DNA from: Siniperca chuatsi
Lineage: Eukaryota; Chordata; Actinopteri; Centrarchiformes; Sinipercidae
Assembly: GCF_020085105.1 (NCBI RefSeq)
Contig: NC_058044.1
Location: 34,746,952 to 34,810,951 of the forward strand
Length of the DNA stretch: 64,000 bases
Direction: 5' to 3'
A model generated the notes under the pieces. It ran no database searches. It was given only the letters and a program-made list of their open reading frames with translations, and was not told the DNA's origin. Position 1 is the stretch's first letter; the number at the start of each line of letters is the position of its first letter. The translations under genes were made by a program, and so were the position numbers. Shown in pieces: positions 32,802 to 46,003 of the stretch.

Positions 32802-32846
<45 letters not shown>
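32802..32846. repeat. (GT)n microsatellite
   Basis: About 22 uninterrupted GT units. Confidence 0.97.
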
Positions 32847-32847
<1 letters not shown>

Positions 32848-33827
32848 CCCTATATGCTCACTATGCAAGTTGCATAGGGCCTGCCTTCCCCTCATGTCAA
32901 AGTGGGTGTCAGTATTTACAACTTCGATGAGAGGATGAACTATCCTTCTGGTCATGAAAAAACAAAACACCATGAGAATTGGTGAATTGCGGGAACAGCA
33001 ATCAGGTAAACTTGTGTTCTCTCCTCTCCATGTTTGATGTCAGCAAATAACAGTAAGGTTAAGTTGATGTGCTAGCTTGCAGTGCATCTCTCTCTAGTCT
33101 GTCTTGCTAACCTAGCTGGGCAGTGCCTCTTGGTCTGTCTGTGTCTTGCCAGCCACTTTAAGGGCTGTGTTCTGTGACTGTGTGCCTGACAAAAGTGAGT
33201 GTAAATACATCTATTTATTATGTTTGATAAACGCCAACAGGCAACGGTGTTAATAAACTGCAGCTCTTTAAAGTTAACTTCATTGCGCGCGAACATGCGT
33301 TTACATGCGCTTCCATGAAACTTGTGTGTTTCAGCAACAACCTCTGTGGAGACCAGTGATGACAATATATGGCATGATGGCACTCCTCACACATCATTTC
33401 CTCTAAATCTGAGAAAATTATTCGTTCAGGTGGGTGGTGGGGGAATTATTTATGTGAACATCAGAGCCAATCTGAGCATCACAACTGCACACCCAGTTGG
33501 TGTTTATTAAAAAATATTTGTATACATTATTTTTTAATTAGACCTGCTAAATTTCAGGTGCAGCAGTTCGACCAATGAAAATGTTTAGGCGATTTTTGGT
33601 CGCATGTGCGGTCGCACCCTGGAGCCATGACATATGAAATTACTTAACTGTCATTTCAAAAGAGTTGCACATATCACTACAACAGAACAGACAAGACAAA
33701 CTTATATATTCCTTTATTTACGGCGCTATGTTGTATTACATTGTCAATAAAGACAGAAAAAATATACAATGGGCGGTACTGGTTTGACAGTCTGACAGTG
33801 GTCTACCACTTTCAAGCGGCAGCTACA
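32847..33827. other. Intron of gene B, largely unrecognised
   Basis: I see no exon. A piece ending CGGTCGCACCCTGGAGCC at about 33600-33626 looks like one end of another DNA element. The rest is unassigned. Confidence 0.4.
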
Positions 33828-34552
33828 AAGCTCTTAATGGTCTGGCACCATCGTATCTTAAAGATCTCATAATACCATTTTATCTGACTAGAACACTGCG
33901 CTCCCAGAATGCAGGGTTACTTGTGGTTCCTACAGTCTCCAAAAGTAGTCCTGAACCATCCCTTAGTTATGCTGCTATATGCCTAGACTGCCAGGAGACT
34001 TCCCACGATGCGCCTCTTTTCTCTCTCCTTCTCTCCCTCTCCCTCCATCTGTATGTATTTTTATTACTTCATGTTACTAACTAGACATCTTCTCTCTCCC
34101 GTAGTTTTGTGCTTTCTCGTCTCTCTCCTCAGGCTTCTGTCACTTTCAACAGGTATTTCTGCCTCCAGAGCTGCAGAGACTGGATCTGTGGTTGTGGGCC
34201 ACCTGCTGCCCCCGTGTTCCTCCTCGGCTTGTTATTGGCTCTGTTATTAATACTGACATTACTTCTACTATTAAAAAAATAAATAAATAAATTGATTTGC
34301 ATTATGCCCCCCCCCAAAAGATAACCGGCAGCGGCGGATGGCCGCTCACCACTGAGTCTGGTTCTATCTGAGGTTTCGGCCTCTTAAAGGAAGTTTTTCC
34401 TTGCCACTGTCACCAAATGCTTGCTCATGGTGGGATTTGTTGGGTCTGTGTAATAAATATTTTAAGAGTACGGTCTAGACCTGCTTTATAGGAAAAGTGC
34501 AATGAGATAAAGTCTGTTATGAATTGCGCTATATAAATAAAATTTAATTGAA
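33828..34552 (+). mobile_element. L2-like LINE 3' end (A family)
   Basis: It begins within the RT C-terminal region (TACAAAGCTCTTAATGGTCTGG, reading YKALNG) and continues through the A-family 3' UTR, including TCTGGTTCTATC and CTTGCCACTGTC, to the tail GCGCTATATAAATAAAATTT. It is 5'-truncated, as is normal for LINEs. Confidence 0.85.
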
Positions 34553-35862
34553 GTTAGGAAACAGTATGTGCCAGTGGAACACGAGCGGCATACCATCCAT
34601 GGATGTATAAAGAAAACTGGATACAGAGTCATTCGTATGAAAGCTGTTTAGTGGCACATCAAGCCAAAAAAGTTCGACTTCCTGGTATAAAATTACTCAG
34701 ATCTTCAGCATCATGGCGCCCATAGAGCAAGAGCACCAGAGACTTCCGCCAGCCGAGCCAGCCCACCGCTAACTTGAATGAGGATAAAATGATTTAATTA
34801 TGCGGCTCTTCTAGACTTACCAAATGTTATCGGACCGAATGGATCTAATTCTGATAGTGAAATGAGTCACTATCCACCGTTAATAATAATTATCCACCGT
34901 TTTACAGCCGCTTCTTCCACAATGTAAGACTATAGGGGAAAAGTATTTTTGGGCCAGTGTGCGCCACGTGACGGACGACGTGTGTATGAAGAAAAAAATA
35001 ACACTTTCACTGGCTCCATACTTTGCACTTATTCATACCTTCAGTCAGTAATTAACATGGACGACACAGAGGCATCATCTCACCCAATAAAAAATTAGTT
35101 AGTCCTCATTTTGGTGTTCTTTGACGTTGGTTGTGAAATTAAATAGACATTTAAAGTAATTTCTTATAAAGAAGATGTGAACACATCCAAAAAAGCACAG
35201 ATAATCCCAGCAGCTATTCAGAAACATATTAAAACACAATCATCAGCTGCATGACTGTACAAGTACATATTAAAGCCTGACCTGATACTGGATTTACTAT
35301 AATCGGGACAGTTTCTAAATCATTTCAGCCGAGCAGGCATGTACACCAAATCCACAAAAAGCTAATACATGTTGGCCTGCTACATGTAGCTCTCGTACAC
35401 ATGGAGTTTGTGAGCCAACAACTTTTGCTTTCTATTTTCTAATGTCATTGTGAATGTGTACGGGTTTATATATTTAAGGTAAGTGATAAGTCAAAGCTGT
35501 CATAAGTGACGGACAGGTAGTAACATGTTAGCATGATGAAAATATTCTTGACAGAGGCCATTGTTGATCCTAATGTAGTCACAAATCATTGGAGCTGAGT
35601 GTGCAGTTAAGAGGGTGAGGCACTGGAATTACTAAAACTCTTATTTATATTAAGAAAATATGAATTAAGACTATTTCTAAACTTGGCAGTGTCCAGTAAG
35701 GTGTATAACAGCCACATTTTAGTCCAATTTAAAGTAGCTGCCTTAACTACTAAACAACAACCATGTTCCACCAAAATACATTGTGGTAGATAGCTATCAG
35801 TCATAGTGTTGGGTGAATGCTGACTTTAGGCCATATAATTACACTATAATATACATATAATT
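34553..35862. other. Intron of gene B, unrecognised
   Basis: No exon or named element seen. Confidence 0.45.
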
Positions 35863-35885
35863 GTCTTGTTAGACCTTAGTGCGTC

Positions 35886-36326
35886 TTGTTAGATCTTAGT
35901 GCTGCGTTCGACACCATTAACCATCACATCCTATTACAGAGACCGGGACATGTAATTGGCATTAAAGGAACCACACTAAGCCGGTTTAAATCCTATCTAT
36001 CAGATCGATCTCAGTTTGTACATGTTAACGGTGAGTCCTCTGTGCATGCCAAAGTTAGTCATGGAGTTCCACAAGGTTCTGTGCTTGGACCGATTCTATT
36101 CACCTTATATATGCTTCCTCTAGGCAATATTATTAGGAAACACTCCATAAACTTTCATTACTATGCAGATGATACCCAATTATATCTATCGATCAAGCCA
36201 GATGAAACTAGCCAGTTAACTAAACTTCAAGCATGCCTTAAAGACATAAAGACCTGGATGACCTGCAACTTTCTGATGTTAAACTCAGACAAAACTGAAG
36301 TTATTGTACCGAGACACATTATCTAA
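35886..36326 (+). pseudogene. L2-like reverse transcriptase palm
   Basis: The frame has MLDLSAAFDTINHHILL (first catalytic Asp), HGVPQGSVLGPILFTLYM, FHYYADDTQLYLSI (catalytic YADD) and LMLNSDKTEVIV, the classic CR1/L2 palm blocks in order. Fingers and endonuclease are missing because of 5' truncation. Confidence 0.9.
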
Positions 36327-36394
36327 AGATATAGTTACTCTAGATGGCATTGCCCTGGCCTCCAGCAGCACCGTAAGGAACCTCGGAGTTAAAT

Positions 36395-37000
36395 TTGATC
36401 AAGATTTATCCTTCCCAAATGAAACAAACTTCAAGGACTGCCTTCTTACACCTACATAACACTGCAAAAATCAGGCATATCCTGTCTCAAAATGATGCTG
36501 AAAAACTAGTGCATGCATTTGTTACTTCTAGGCTGGACTACTGCAATTCCTTATTATCTGTCTGCCCGAATAAGTCCCTTAAGACTCTCCAGTTGATCCA
36601 GAATGCTGCGGCACGTGTACTGACAAGAACTAAGAAAAGAGATCAAATCTCTCCAATATTAGCTTCTCTGCACTGGCTCCCTGTAAAATCCAGAATAGAA
36701 TTTAAAATCCTTTTCCTCACCTACAAAGCTCTTAATGGTCAGGCACAATCATATCTCATAGTACCTTATTACCCGACTAGAACACTGCGCTCCCAGAATG
36801 CAGGGTTACTTGTGGTTCCTACAGTCTCCAAAAGTAGAATGGAGCCAGAGCCTTCAGTTATCAACCTCCTCTCCTGTGGAATCAGATCCCAGTTTGGGTT
36901 CGGGAGGCAGACACCATCTCCACATTTAAGAGTAGGCTTAAGACTTTCCTCTTTGATAAAGCTTATCGTTAGGGCTGGCTTGGGTGAGTCTTGAACCATC
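36395..37000 (+). pseudogene. L2-like reverse transcriptase thumb and C-terminus
   Basis: A frame shifted from the previous one encodes KLVHAFVTSRLDYCNSLL, LQLIQNAAARVLTRTKK, ISPILASLHWLPVKSRIEFK and ALRSQNAGLL-like sequence (here TLRSQNAGLLVVP), then loses the frame at about 36840. Confidence 0.88.
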
Positions 37001-37492
37001 CCTTAGTTATGCTGCTGTAGGCCTCGACTGCCGGGAGACTTCCCATGATGCACCTCTTTTCTCTCTCCTTCTCTCCCTCTCCATCTGTATGCATTTTTAT
37101 TACTTCATGTTACTAACTAGACATCTTCTCTCTCCCGTAGTTCTGTGCTTTCTCGTTTCTCTCCTTCTGTCGCTTTCAACAGGTATTTCTGCCTCCAGAG
37201 CTGCAGAGACTGGATCTGTGTATTACTAATTAGTATTATTACTAATTTATTAATATTAACACTACAATTACTATTCTACTATTTAAAAACAAATTCTACA
37301 TGGCCTTTGTATTGTGCTTTCTCCCCACCTCTCAAAACCTAACACGGCAGCAGCGGATGGCCACCCACCATTGAGTCTGGTTCTGTCCAAGTTTTTCCTT
37401 GCCACTGTCGCCAAATGCTAAAGAGTTCGGTCTAGACCTGCTCTATAGAAAAGTGCAATGAGATAATTTCTGTTATGAATTGGCGCTATATA

Positions 37493-39025
<1,533 letters not shown>

Positions 39026-39027
39026 TA

Positions 39028-39377
39028 AATAAAATTGAATTAATTATACTGTGTTTTGGCTCAGCCATTATGTGTGTGTTTATTTATTTTTTTGCCATTT
39101 CTACTTTGTGTGATAGCGATAGCTGGTGAGAGACAGAAAAGAATGGGGGGTGACATGCAGCAAAGGGCCGCGTGCTCCTCCAGGTGAGCTACGGGGGCGC
39201 CCCGATTACGTGTGTGTTTGGTCAACTTGGTAGAATAACGTTAAACGTTTAGACCATGATACAAACACAACCACACACGTACATTTTATATATGTTTTAA
39301 TGAGTGTGTTCGAATGAAACGACTGCCATGGTTTTAGACTTAAGTGTTCCACTCCTGCCTTGTTATTGTCATCTTAC
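39028..39377. other. End of L2 tail and SINE-like scrap
   Basis: After the L2 tail (to about 39045) there is a piece at 39125-39205 (GGGGGGTGACATGCAGCAAAG ... CCAGGTGAGCTACGGGGGCG) that resembles a tRNA-derived fish SINE. The rest is intron 1 of gene B next to exon 1. Confidence 0.45.
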
Positions 39378-39672
39378 CGGCGGAAGGCGAGGACTCTCGG
39401 AGCCTGTCGCTGGTGTTTATCTGAACCCTTGGTCGGCTGCTGTTCATGGCGCTCTCCCGGAGCCTCCTCTCGGCATTTCCCCGGGCCATCTTCAGCTCCA
39501 GCAGATGCAGCTTCCTCTTCAGGGCTTTGTTCTCTCTCTGGCACTGAGACATCTGTAAACTCACCACCGCATAGTCGTCGTCCACCAGCTTACAGATCTC
39601 CGCCACTGCTGCATTAGCCAGTACCTCCATGATGGAGGCCAGCTGGGTCTGGAAGGCCAAGCGGCTGGACAT
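39378..39672 (-). CDS. C2H2 zinc-finger protein B, exon 1 (coiled coil)
   Basis: The exon runs from ATG at 39672 (context ACAATGTCC) to donor GTAAGATG and leaves phase 1. It encodes MSSRLAFQTQLASIMEVLAN, then AAVAEICKLVDDDYAVVSLQ and a heptad-like Lys/Glu/Leu stretch (QRENKALKRKLHLLELKMA). The same ASIxExLANxAVAEICKLVDD block starts gene D (62645). This N-terminal module recurs in many fish zinc-finger genes and looks like a helical, coiled-coil dimerisation or cofactor domain. No function is proven here. An earlier in-frame ATG at 39753 would add 27 residues but is less likely, because gene D starts at the equivalent of 39672. Confidence 0.88.
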
Positions 39673-39890
39673 TGTTCCCACAGTCGGTTGGTCGTTTTGG
39701 AAATACCGTTTAACTCCTCCTGCAGGATTAGGATATGCTGGAGGTTTGGTCAAACCATTACAGCAACAGTGGGAATTCTACGCGTTTAAATGTTGAGCGG
39801 GTAAAACACGGCTAAGCTAAAGTAGCTTTTCCTCTTCTGTCCACAAGCTCCCACCGCAAACATATGGCGTCATTTCCGGTTCCACAAACA
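39673..39890 (-). promoter_or_regulatory. Presumed promoter/5' UTR of gene B
   Basis: Only about 220 bases lie between the gene B start codon and the (AAG)n tail of a LINE relic, so the core promoter should lie here. I see no clear TATA box. This is inferred from position only. Confidence 0.3.
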
Positions 39891-41045
39891 TTTCTTCTTC
39901 TTCTTCTTCTTCTTCTTCTTCTTCTTCTTCTTCTTCTTCTTCTTCTTCTGTTGGGTTTTATGGCGGTTGGCATCCATAATTATGCATTACCGCCACCCAC
40001 TGGATTGTAACAGCTTCACAGTGTAAACTATTTACAGTGTCCACCCAAAGTGATCCCATGCCATAGTCCATTCTATAACCCAGACCCAATCTAGATCCTC
40101 TCCAGATATGTCCACAACATTCAAGAACCTTCTTGCATCATCCAGCACCATATTAATCCTTTCCCACTTCACCCCTTTATTTCAGCAGCATAATTTATAA
40201 CCATAGCAACAAATGCCAGAAATAGTTTCTTGTCCATACTGATGCTCTGATTATCTCCATTTCTTTTCTGCTCCTTTTCCTTTTGTACTGCCACCATTTC
40301 ACCGTTTCTCTCCATTCTCTTAGCAGCTTCAGCGTATGACAATCCCTTTTCTGCTCTGATTTTATTCATTTTTACTTCCTTAATTCTTTTTGGACACTGT
40401 GCTGATCCCGTATGGTGGTTTCCTTTGCAGTGCAGGCACTTTGCTTCCTCTTTCTCCACTTTGCACTCCTCCACATTACAGTTGTCCTTCCCACATCCCC
40501 CATATCTTCTGCCTCCTCTTCATCCTGCAACAACATGTCCATATTCTGAGAGGAGCTCTCTCGTATGGCCTCACCCTGTAACACACATAATCTAGATACA
40601 CTCTTTCCGGCAACTCCCCCTCAAACGTCAAACACACCGAGTTACTGTCCTCCTTTTCCCCTTTTCTGAATCTTGTCAGCCTTCTTGCCTCACATACATC
40701 TTTAACCTTCCGAAATGACTCGGCCTCTACTGTCAGTGGCACACCGCTTAGTACTCCCTTCTTCTTTATTTCTCCCCCGAGTGGGAAGCAATTTACACTG
40801 CTATAATCTCTAAATGCACGAATCTTCAGGGCTTTATCTCTCTGACGCTTTGATACACAGTCAATGATAACCATCCCACTTCCTGTTATCTCCTCCTACA
40901 AACTCTTACAACTTTTTATTTTCAACTCCTCTCGAGTCCTCGTTTCCAATTTCACGCTCCTATTCCTCCTCTGACTCCTTTTCTGCCATCGCCCTTCCTC
41001 CCACAAACATTACCTTTGATATTACTCTTCTTCTTCTACTTCTCT
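39891..41045 (-). mobile_element. LINE relic with ORF1 and (AAG)n tail
   Basis: The minus strand encodes an ORF1-like protein in two frames. One (40874-40476) reads RDKALKIRAFRDYSSVNCFP and RVYLDYVCYRVRPY. The next (40474-40169) has the zinc-knuckle-like CLHCKGNHHTGSAQC, then KGLSYAEAAKRM and DKKLFLAFVAMVINYAAEI. It joins directly to a 3' end (GGTGGCGGTAATGCATAATT) and a tail of about 20 AAG units at 39891-39949. The reverse transcriptase is missing, so the copy has a large internal deletion. It resembles I-clade fish LINEs, but the clade is uncertain. Confidence 0.72.
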
Positions 41046-41115
41046 CGGTTTATTAACTTTAAGGTGCATACCGGCACGTATTGTAGTGTTAAACATCATG
41101 TCATTTACCTATTAC

Positions 41116-41570
41116 TTAAAGGGACAGTTCACCCCAAAATCAAAAATATATATTTCTCCTCTAACCTGTAGAGCTGTTTATCATCTAGATTGTTTTGGTG
41201 TGAGCTGCAGAGCTTTGGAGATATCGGCCATTGAGATAATCAAGATAATCCACAGACCTTGTGAGCAGTTTCACGTAGGAACTATCGGTACAAAGAAAAT
41301 AGTCACTACATGAAACTGCTCACAACAAATCTGGGGATTATCCTGAGTACCCGGGTCACGATCTCTGGAAACAGATGTTGCTGCTGAGTTTTTCAGATGT
41401 ATTTTCTTGGCGCTCTGAGCTTCACAAGCCGAGGGCCACGTAGTCCCGTTATATTCAAACATGCAGACATCTCCAAAGCTCTGCAGCTCACACCCAAACT
41501 ATCCAGATGATGAACAGCTGTACAGGTGAGAGGAGGAATACGCATTTTAGGTTTTGGGGTTTTGTGCATT
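41116..41570. mobile_element. Fold-back MITE-like element
   Basis: It begins at TTAAAGGGACAGTTCACCCC. The arms 41156-41224 and 41467-41534 are inverted copies (TGAGCTGCAGAGCTTTGGAG and its complement). A second inverted pair (GTGAGCAGTTTCA and TGAAACTGCTCAC) lies inside at 41260-41325. It has no coding capacity. The right end is degraded. Confidence 0.7.
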
Positions 41571-43819
41571 CCTCTATGCTTCCTTCTAGTGTTACCAAGT
41601 GTGCTGACTCCTCACAACATACTCTAAATTTCATAGATATCATGATGTATATGACTATCATGCAATTTTTTTGATGATATTGCAGAATGGCCTGTATGGT
41701 GACAGTGTTTTATAATATCACATCCATAGTGGCTCTGAGATTCCTGAGCCGTGGTGTCAGTGGGAGACAAGCTACAGTATGCCCTTTGACCTCTAACTGT
41801 TGACAAATGACATTCACCTTAAAATGTGGAAATTAATAGTTTTTAGTGGCTTGTGCTTCTGATCTTTAGTCAGTTGAGTTGAATTTTGGAACTCAGTTGT
41901 TGGATGGGTTTTCTCAGAGGGTCTCTTTTGTCAGTCTTTCTAAAAGCTGCAACATGTTTTGAGGGGTTTCGGTAAATTTGTAACTTCTTCTGTGCCCAAT
42001 AGTAACATTTGAGAAGCTCATTATTTGAACATTTTAGCAAATGTAGATCCAAGCAGTGTCGCCACAGAAGACCTGAGGGGAAATTAATTACATTTTTTAG
42101 TATAGTTGTAGACACCTGCTTATGTAAGAATATGGCTAAAAAACCAAGAGAGGAAAGGAGTGAAAAGAGAAAAAAGAAAAGAGAGAGAGAGCTGATGCCT
42201 GTCAAGGAAAACAAGTTTGTCTTATTTCATTTCAAACTAAAAATGAAAAATATTAATATATTAAAAATATTATTGTCCAGATTTACAAATGGCACATTTT
42301 AGCAGATCTTGGCAGTTGTCTTTGAAGAGGACATCACTTATCTAATATGAAACAGGAGACCCAACTGAACTAAAAGCAAACACATTTAAAAGTTGTCCAT
42401 CATATGCATCTTTATTTTGATCGTTTCTAGACAATTTGCCAAAAAAAGTTACCCCACTTATCGGATGTCACATAACTTTTTCATTCATTTTTTTTACTTG
42501 TAAACTCTTACGGATTTCAAAACTACTACTCTACTTTAAGAGTTCACAGATTGCGATTTATATGTGGTAGAAGTGAAAACATTTTTCTTGTCAAACTGAG
42601 TGCATAATTGTCTTTTCCCCTGACCCTTGTTGCTGTGCGTGTGTGTGCAGGCCTCCAGGGTGTGAAAGCAGCTCCTGGACTGGGTGACTGAGGCACTCGG
42701 CAAATATTAAAATCAACTACTCAGCTGCTACAAACACTTTTAGTGTGAGAGAAGTCTGAGATAACAGCAGTGAACTCTACTCAGCTCTCAGTCACACTCT
42801 TCATTTATCAGTTTTGTGCATTTGTGATAATCTGGTTTACACATGTATCCATTTTGTATCCTTTGTCACTGTAGCAAAATGCTAAGGAAATCTGCTGTTA
42901 TTAATCGTATGAAAGCAATACATTTTGCACTTTTATTTGTGGTATATATTTTGTTTCATCACTTCTCATCTCCGTTTAGGCAAGTCAAATTCACACATAC
43001 TCTCGAGTCTCGATTATAAAGACGGTCCAGCCCTATAATAGAGGTCAGACCACAGAAATGATGCCCATAGCACAGCCAAGTTCATTGCAAACCTTTTACA
43101 TGTTTAATGATACCCATACATTTTAAAACACTGGAACATGTCATGAAAGAATACTAAAAGGCAAAATATTTGTTTTAGCTGTGCAACCTACAGCTAGTGC
43201 CAATTACATCCAAACACCTACACATACAAACACGACTCTCTGATATATATATGTTTTTACTTTACATATTTTTACAGTCCTTTGTTCTTTGATAATTGAG
43301 AACAAAGAATGATGGAGATTAAAAAGACTGTTACACCTCAGGTTTCAATCTGTGAAAAATTGAGAAAGGGGGATTAAACCATTGCAGGCCTGTGTCAACT
43401 GAGCTTCCACCTAAAAAAATGTAATATTCTGATTCCACTGCCCAATTCTGGAAACACACGTAGAGGTCAATCTTCTGGACAACAGCACATTACATATTCC
43501 CCTCTATTCTTGAGAAATGAGGAGTAAAAAAAAAAATACTGACAATCACTGTGACAGACGTAATCATGAACACAATCATAGACAAGAAAGTGCAGGCCTG
43601 CACTACAAGATTTACTTCAAGTGCCAACATTTACTATTCAACACTAGGCTGCTTCGAGAAAGCCACTCATTAATGATACTGTCGCAATATAAGTAATAGG
43701 GTGGACGATATGTGATAAATACATCATGAAAAACTAATTGTGTATCAGCACTGCCTCCAAATTTTGCCCATGGCTTTAACAAATAGTTATGGGAACATTT
43801 AAAGTGCTTTAAAGGTAGA
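41571..43819. other. Intergenic stretch between genes B and D
   Basis: I see no exon that I can support. Two overlapping open frames on opposite strands around 41870-42302 have no recognisable motif. The AT-rich part near the right may belong to the long 3' UTR of gene D. Confidence 0.45.
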
Positions 43820-44360
43820 GTCTGACATTTTGCAAAATATACTAAAGAAGATGGATGTTATATGATTTCTGAGAGTACAGTACAGAGATAGGTCCAGGAT
43901 GTGGTTAGCCTAGTTTAGCACAAAGACAAAAGGCAAGCAGAAGCAGGTAGCTTGTTAGCTGGCTCCGTCATAACTTTAAAAAACAACTACTAACAATTCC
44001 AAAGATGTCATATTTTTATGTTGTATCTTAGCTAGCAAGATATTCACCAATACATCTCAAGGTTGGGTTCATTGACAATAAAGACAGTGCTTAAGAATGG
44101 CAACCATATTATGAACACCACAATTCAGAAATGCTTTGTACTATCAATGTTCAGCTCAGAAACTGCTATCTGCTTCTACTTTTTCATTACTACATATGTT
44201 GACTACATAAAACATGTGATGTCAGTAAGACAGCTTTGGAGTTGTTGAAACGTGTAGCTGTTTTCCTTTTGACTTAGCTAGGCTAACTAAGCTAACAGGT
44301 TCCCCCTGCTTCGAGGCAAAAAATATACTGCAAATACTTCAAGCAGAACTTTCATAGACA
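43820..44360. repeat. Common fish interspersed repeat copy
   Basis: GGTTAGCCTAGTTTAGCACAAAG and TAGCTTGTTAGCTGGCTCC at the left, and the roughly inverse CTTAGCTAGGCTAACTAAGC with CCCCCTGCTTCGAGGC at the right, suggest a fold-back copy of the repeat also present at 1540 and 19160. Confidence 0.45.
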
Positions 44361-44969
44361 CTTTGCAGTGTGAGTATTTAAATCCTGTAGTGCCAGCAGT
44401 CCTAAAACAAACAAGAAAAGCTGTGAGTGTCTGGAAATGTGAATCTGGTTTTAGAAGTCACAGTAATCAACTCATTACTTAAATACTATAGAGCTCAAAA
44501 TATGGTGCTGTTCATCCTGTTTCACCAGGTGGTCAGGCGACTGGAATGATGGCTGTGCCATGACCCTCTTCTCCTGGATCAGTGCATGTGTGCTAGCTAA
44601 AGATAGTCTGTCACAAACAAGACCATTTGATGACAAATGGATGGATTAAGTGTTATCAACACTGTCTCAGGCACTCTTTTCCAGTCCACTCTGTGATCCT
44701 CTCTCAGTTTGAAACAAGGAGTAAGAAAAGGCTAAGAGGGCTTTAGGGGAAATCCACCTAAAAACAGAATTCACATATTACCGCTATGATCTAGGACAAA
44801 TATCAACTCTACGTGCCATGATATCACAGGATACAGCCTTGTTTCTCATTTGTTCGTGCATACATAAGATGCTAGAATTCTCATATGAAGGGATTTCAAT
44901 CATTCACCCTTCAAAGAGTCCAAACTGTACGAGGATCACTTTCAGATGCCACCTCATCCAGCGGTCAGC
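44361..44969 (-). other. Probable 3' UTR of gene D
   Basis: Non-coding sequence directly downstream of the gene D stop codon. No feature recognised. Confidence 0.45.
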
Positions 44970-46003
44970 CTACAGGCCACACTGGGACTGCTGCCGATGT
45001 CTGCGAACGCTACACATTTGGCTGAAGGACTGTCCGCAGCGTGAGCAGCTGTAAGGCTTCTCCTGCGTGTGGACTGTGCGGTGCCTCTTCAGGTGGCTGG
45101 ATGAGATGAAACTCTTCCCGCACAGTGTACATCGATAACGCCTCTCCCCAGTGTGGATGAGGAGGTGGACCCGCAGATTGTTGGGCTGGGCAAAGCCCTT
45201 TCCACAGTGGGGGCAGGTGTAGGGTCTCTCCCCTGTGTGCACCCGTTGGTGCAGCTCCAGGGTGGCTGCACTGGGGAAGACACGCCCGCACACAGCGCAC
45301 ACCACAGGTTCTTTAGCAGCGCCACTCCTGTAAGGCCGCCTCTGGCTGGTAGTGGTGGCAGAAGGAGCTGTAGGGGGAGGGGGTGGAGGAGGCGGTGGAG
45401 GTGGTGCAGCTACGACAGCAGCAGCAGCGGCAGCCATGTCGAAGGAGGCAGCGAAAGCAGCCATTTCATGAGCGCCACCTGTGAAGAGCATGGTTGGAGG
45501 GCCATCTAGACTGTCTCCTCCTCCCTGCGAGGGGAAGGAGGCAGAGGGGTGGCCAGTTTCTGAGTTCCCCAAACCCAGCTGTGCTACTGCATACGCTGCA
45601 CCAAGATGGCTGACCCTCTCCTGCATCCAGGCCAGGTCCAGGCCCAGGCTGTTGAGGCGGTCGGGGCTGGGCTCATCTGAGGCTAAAGGGGCTGACAGCT
45701 GAGAGGGATTAAGTTCATCTTCTGTAGTATCATCTGTCTGGATCTCTGGTTTTAGAGCACCATCTGTTAAGCTCCCTCCAAGGTCCCTGCGAGCAGCCTC
45801 GGAGGCTGGGACCCCCCCACTGCTGACTGTTAAACTGTTGCCCAGAGGCTTGGTGGCTTTACGTTTCGCTCGAGGCCTGCAGGTCAGATCCATTGTAGCG
45901 TCAGTGGGGGAGCAAGAGGGCTGGGTAGTGGAGGAGGTGATGTTGGTGACACTGGTGTCAAGAACAATATCACTGGGGGGGGGTTCCTCACTGGGCTCCA
46001 GGG
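44970..46003 (-). CDS. C2H2 zinc-finger protein D, terminal exon (4 fingers)
   Basis: This last exon of gene D enters in phase 1 after CTTCTTCAG and stops at TAG (44970). It holds residues 157-500 of the 500-residue model. It has a basic stretch ([12 protein letters not shown], a possible nuclear localisation signal), an acidic/Ser-rich part, and Ala and Pro runs (11 Pro) just before the fingers. Four fingers occupy about residues 390-498: [56 protein letters not shown] and [19 protein letters not shown]. The last finger ends H-x5-C, making it C2HC. The linkers are TGERPY, TGERRY and TQEKPY. Confidence 0.94.

Larger units (their letters stand above)
35863..37492 (+). mobile_element. L2-like LINE (A family), longest copy
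   Basis: It runs from the reverse transcriptase palm to the 3' tail. The tail is interrupted after GGCGCTATA by a Tc1 insertion at 37493 and resumes at 39026 (TAAATAAAATTGAATT). The start carries a short tandem duplication (GTCTTGTTAGAYCTTAGTGC twice). It is the best preserved A-family copy here but is frameshifted, so inactive. Confidence 0.9.

Noticed and set aside
32677..32973. Open frames reading through the (GT)n tract on both strands
   Set aside because: Simple-repeat translation (Cys-Val or Thr-His runs). No motif on either side.
41870..42302. Overlapping open frames on both strands (114 and 97 codons)
   Set aside because: Low-complexity Lys/Arg on one strand mirrors Leu/Phe/Ser on the other. 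No splice-site context or recognisable domain, so I do not call a gene.
45153..45509. Open frame on the plus strand over zinc-finger exon D
   Set aside because: Same effect: antisense of fingers and of the Pro/Ala codon runs, with no family resemblance.
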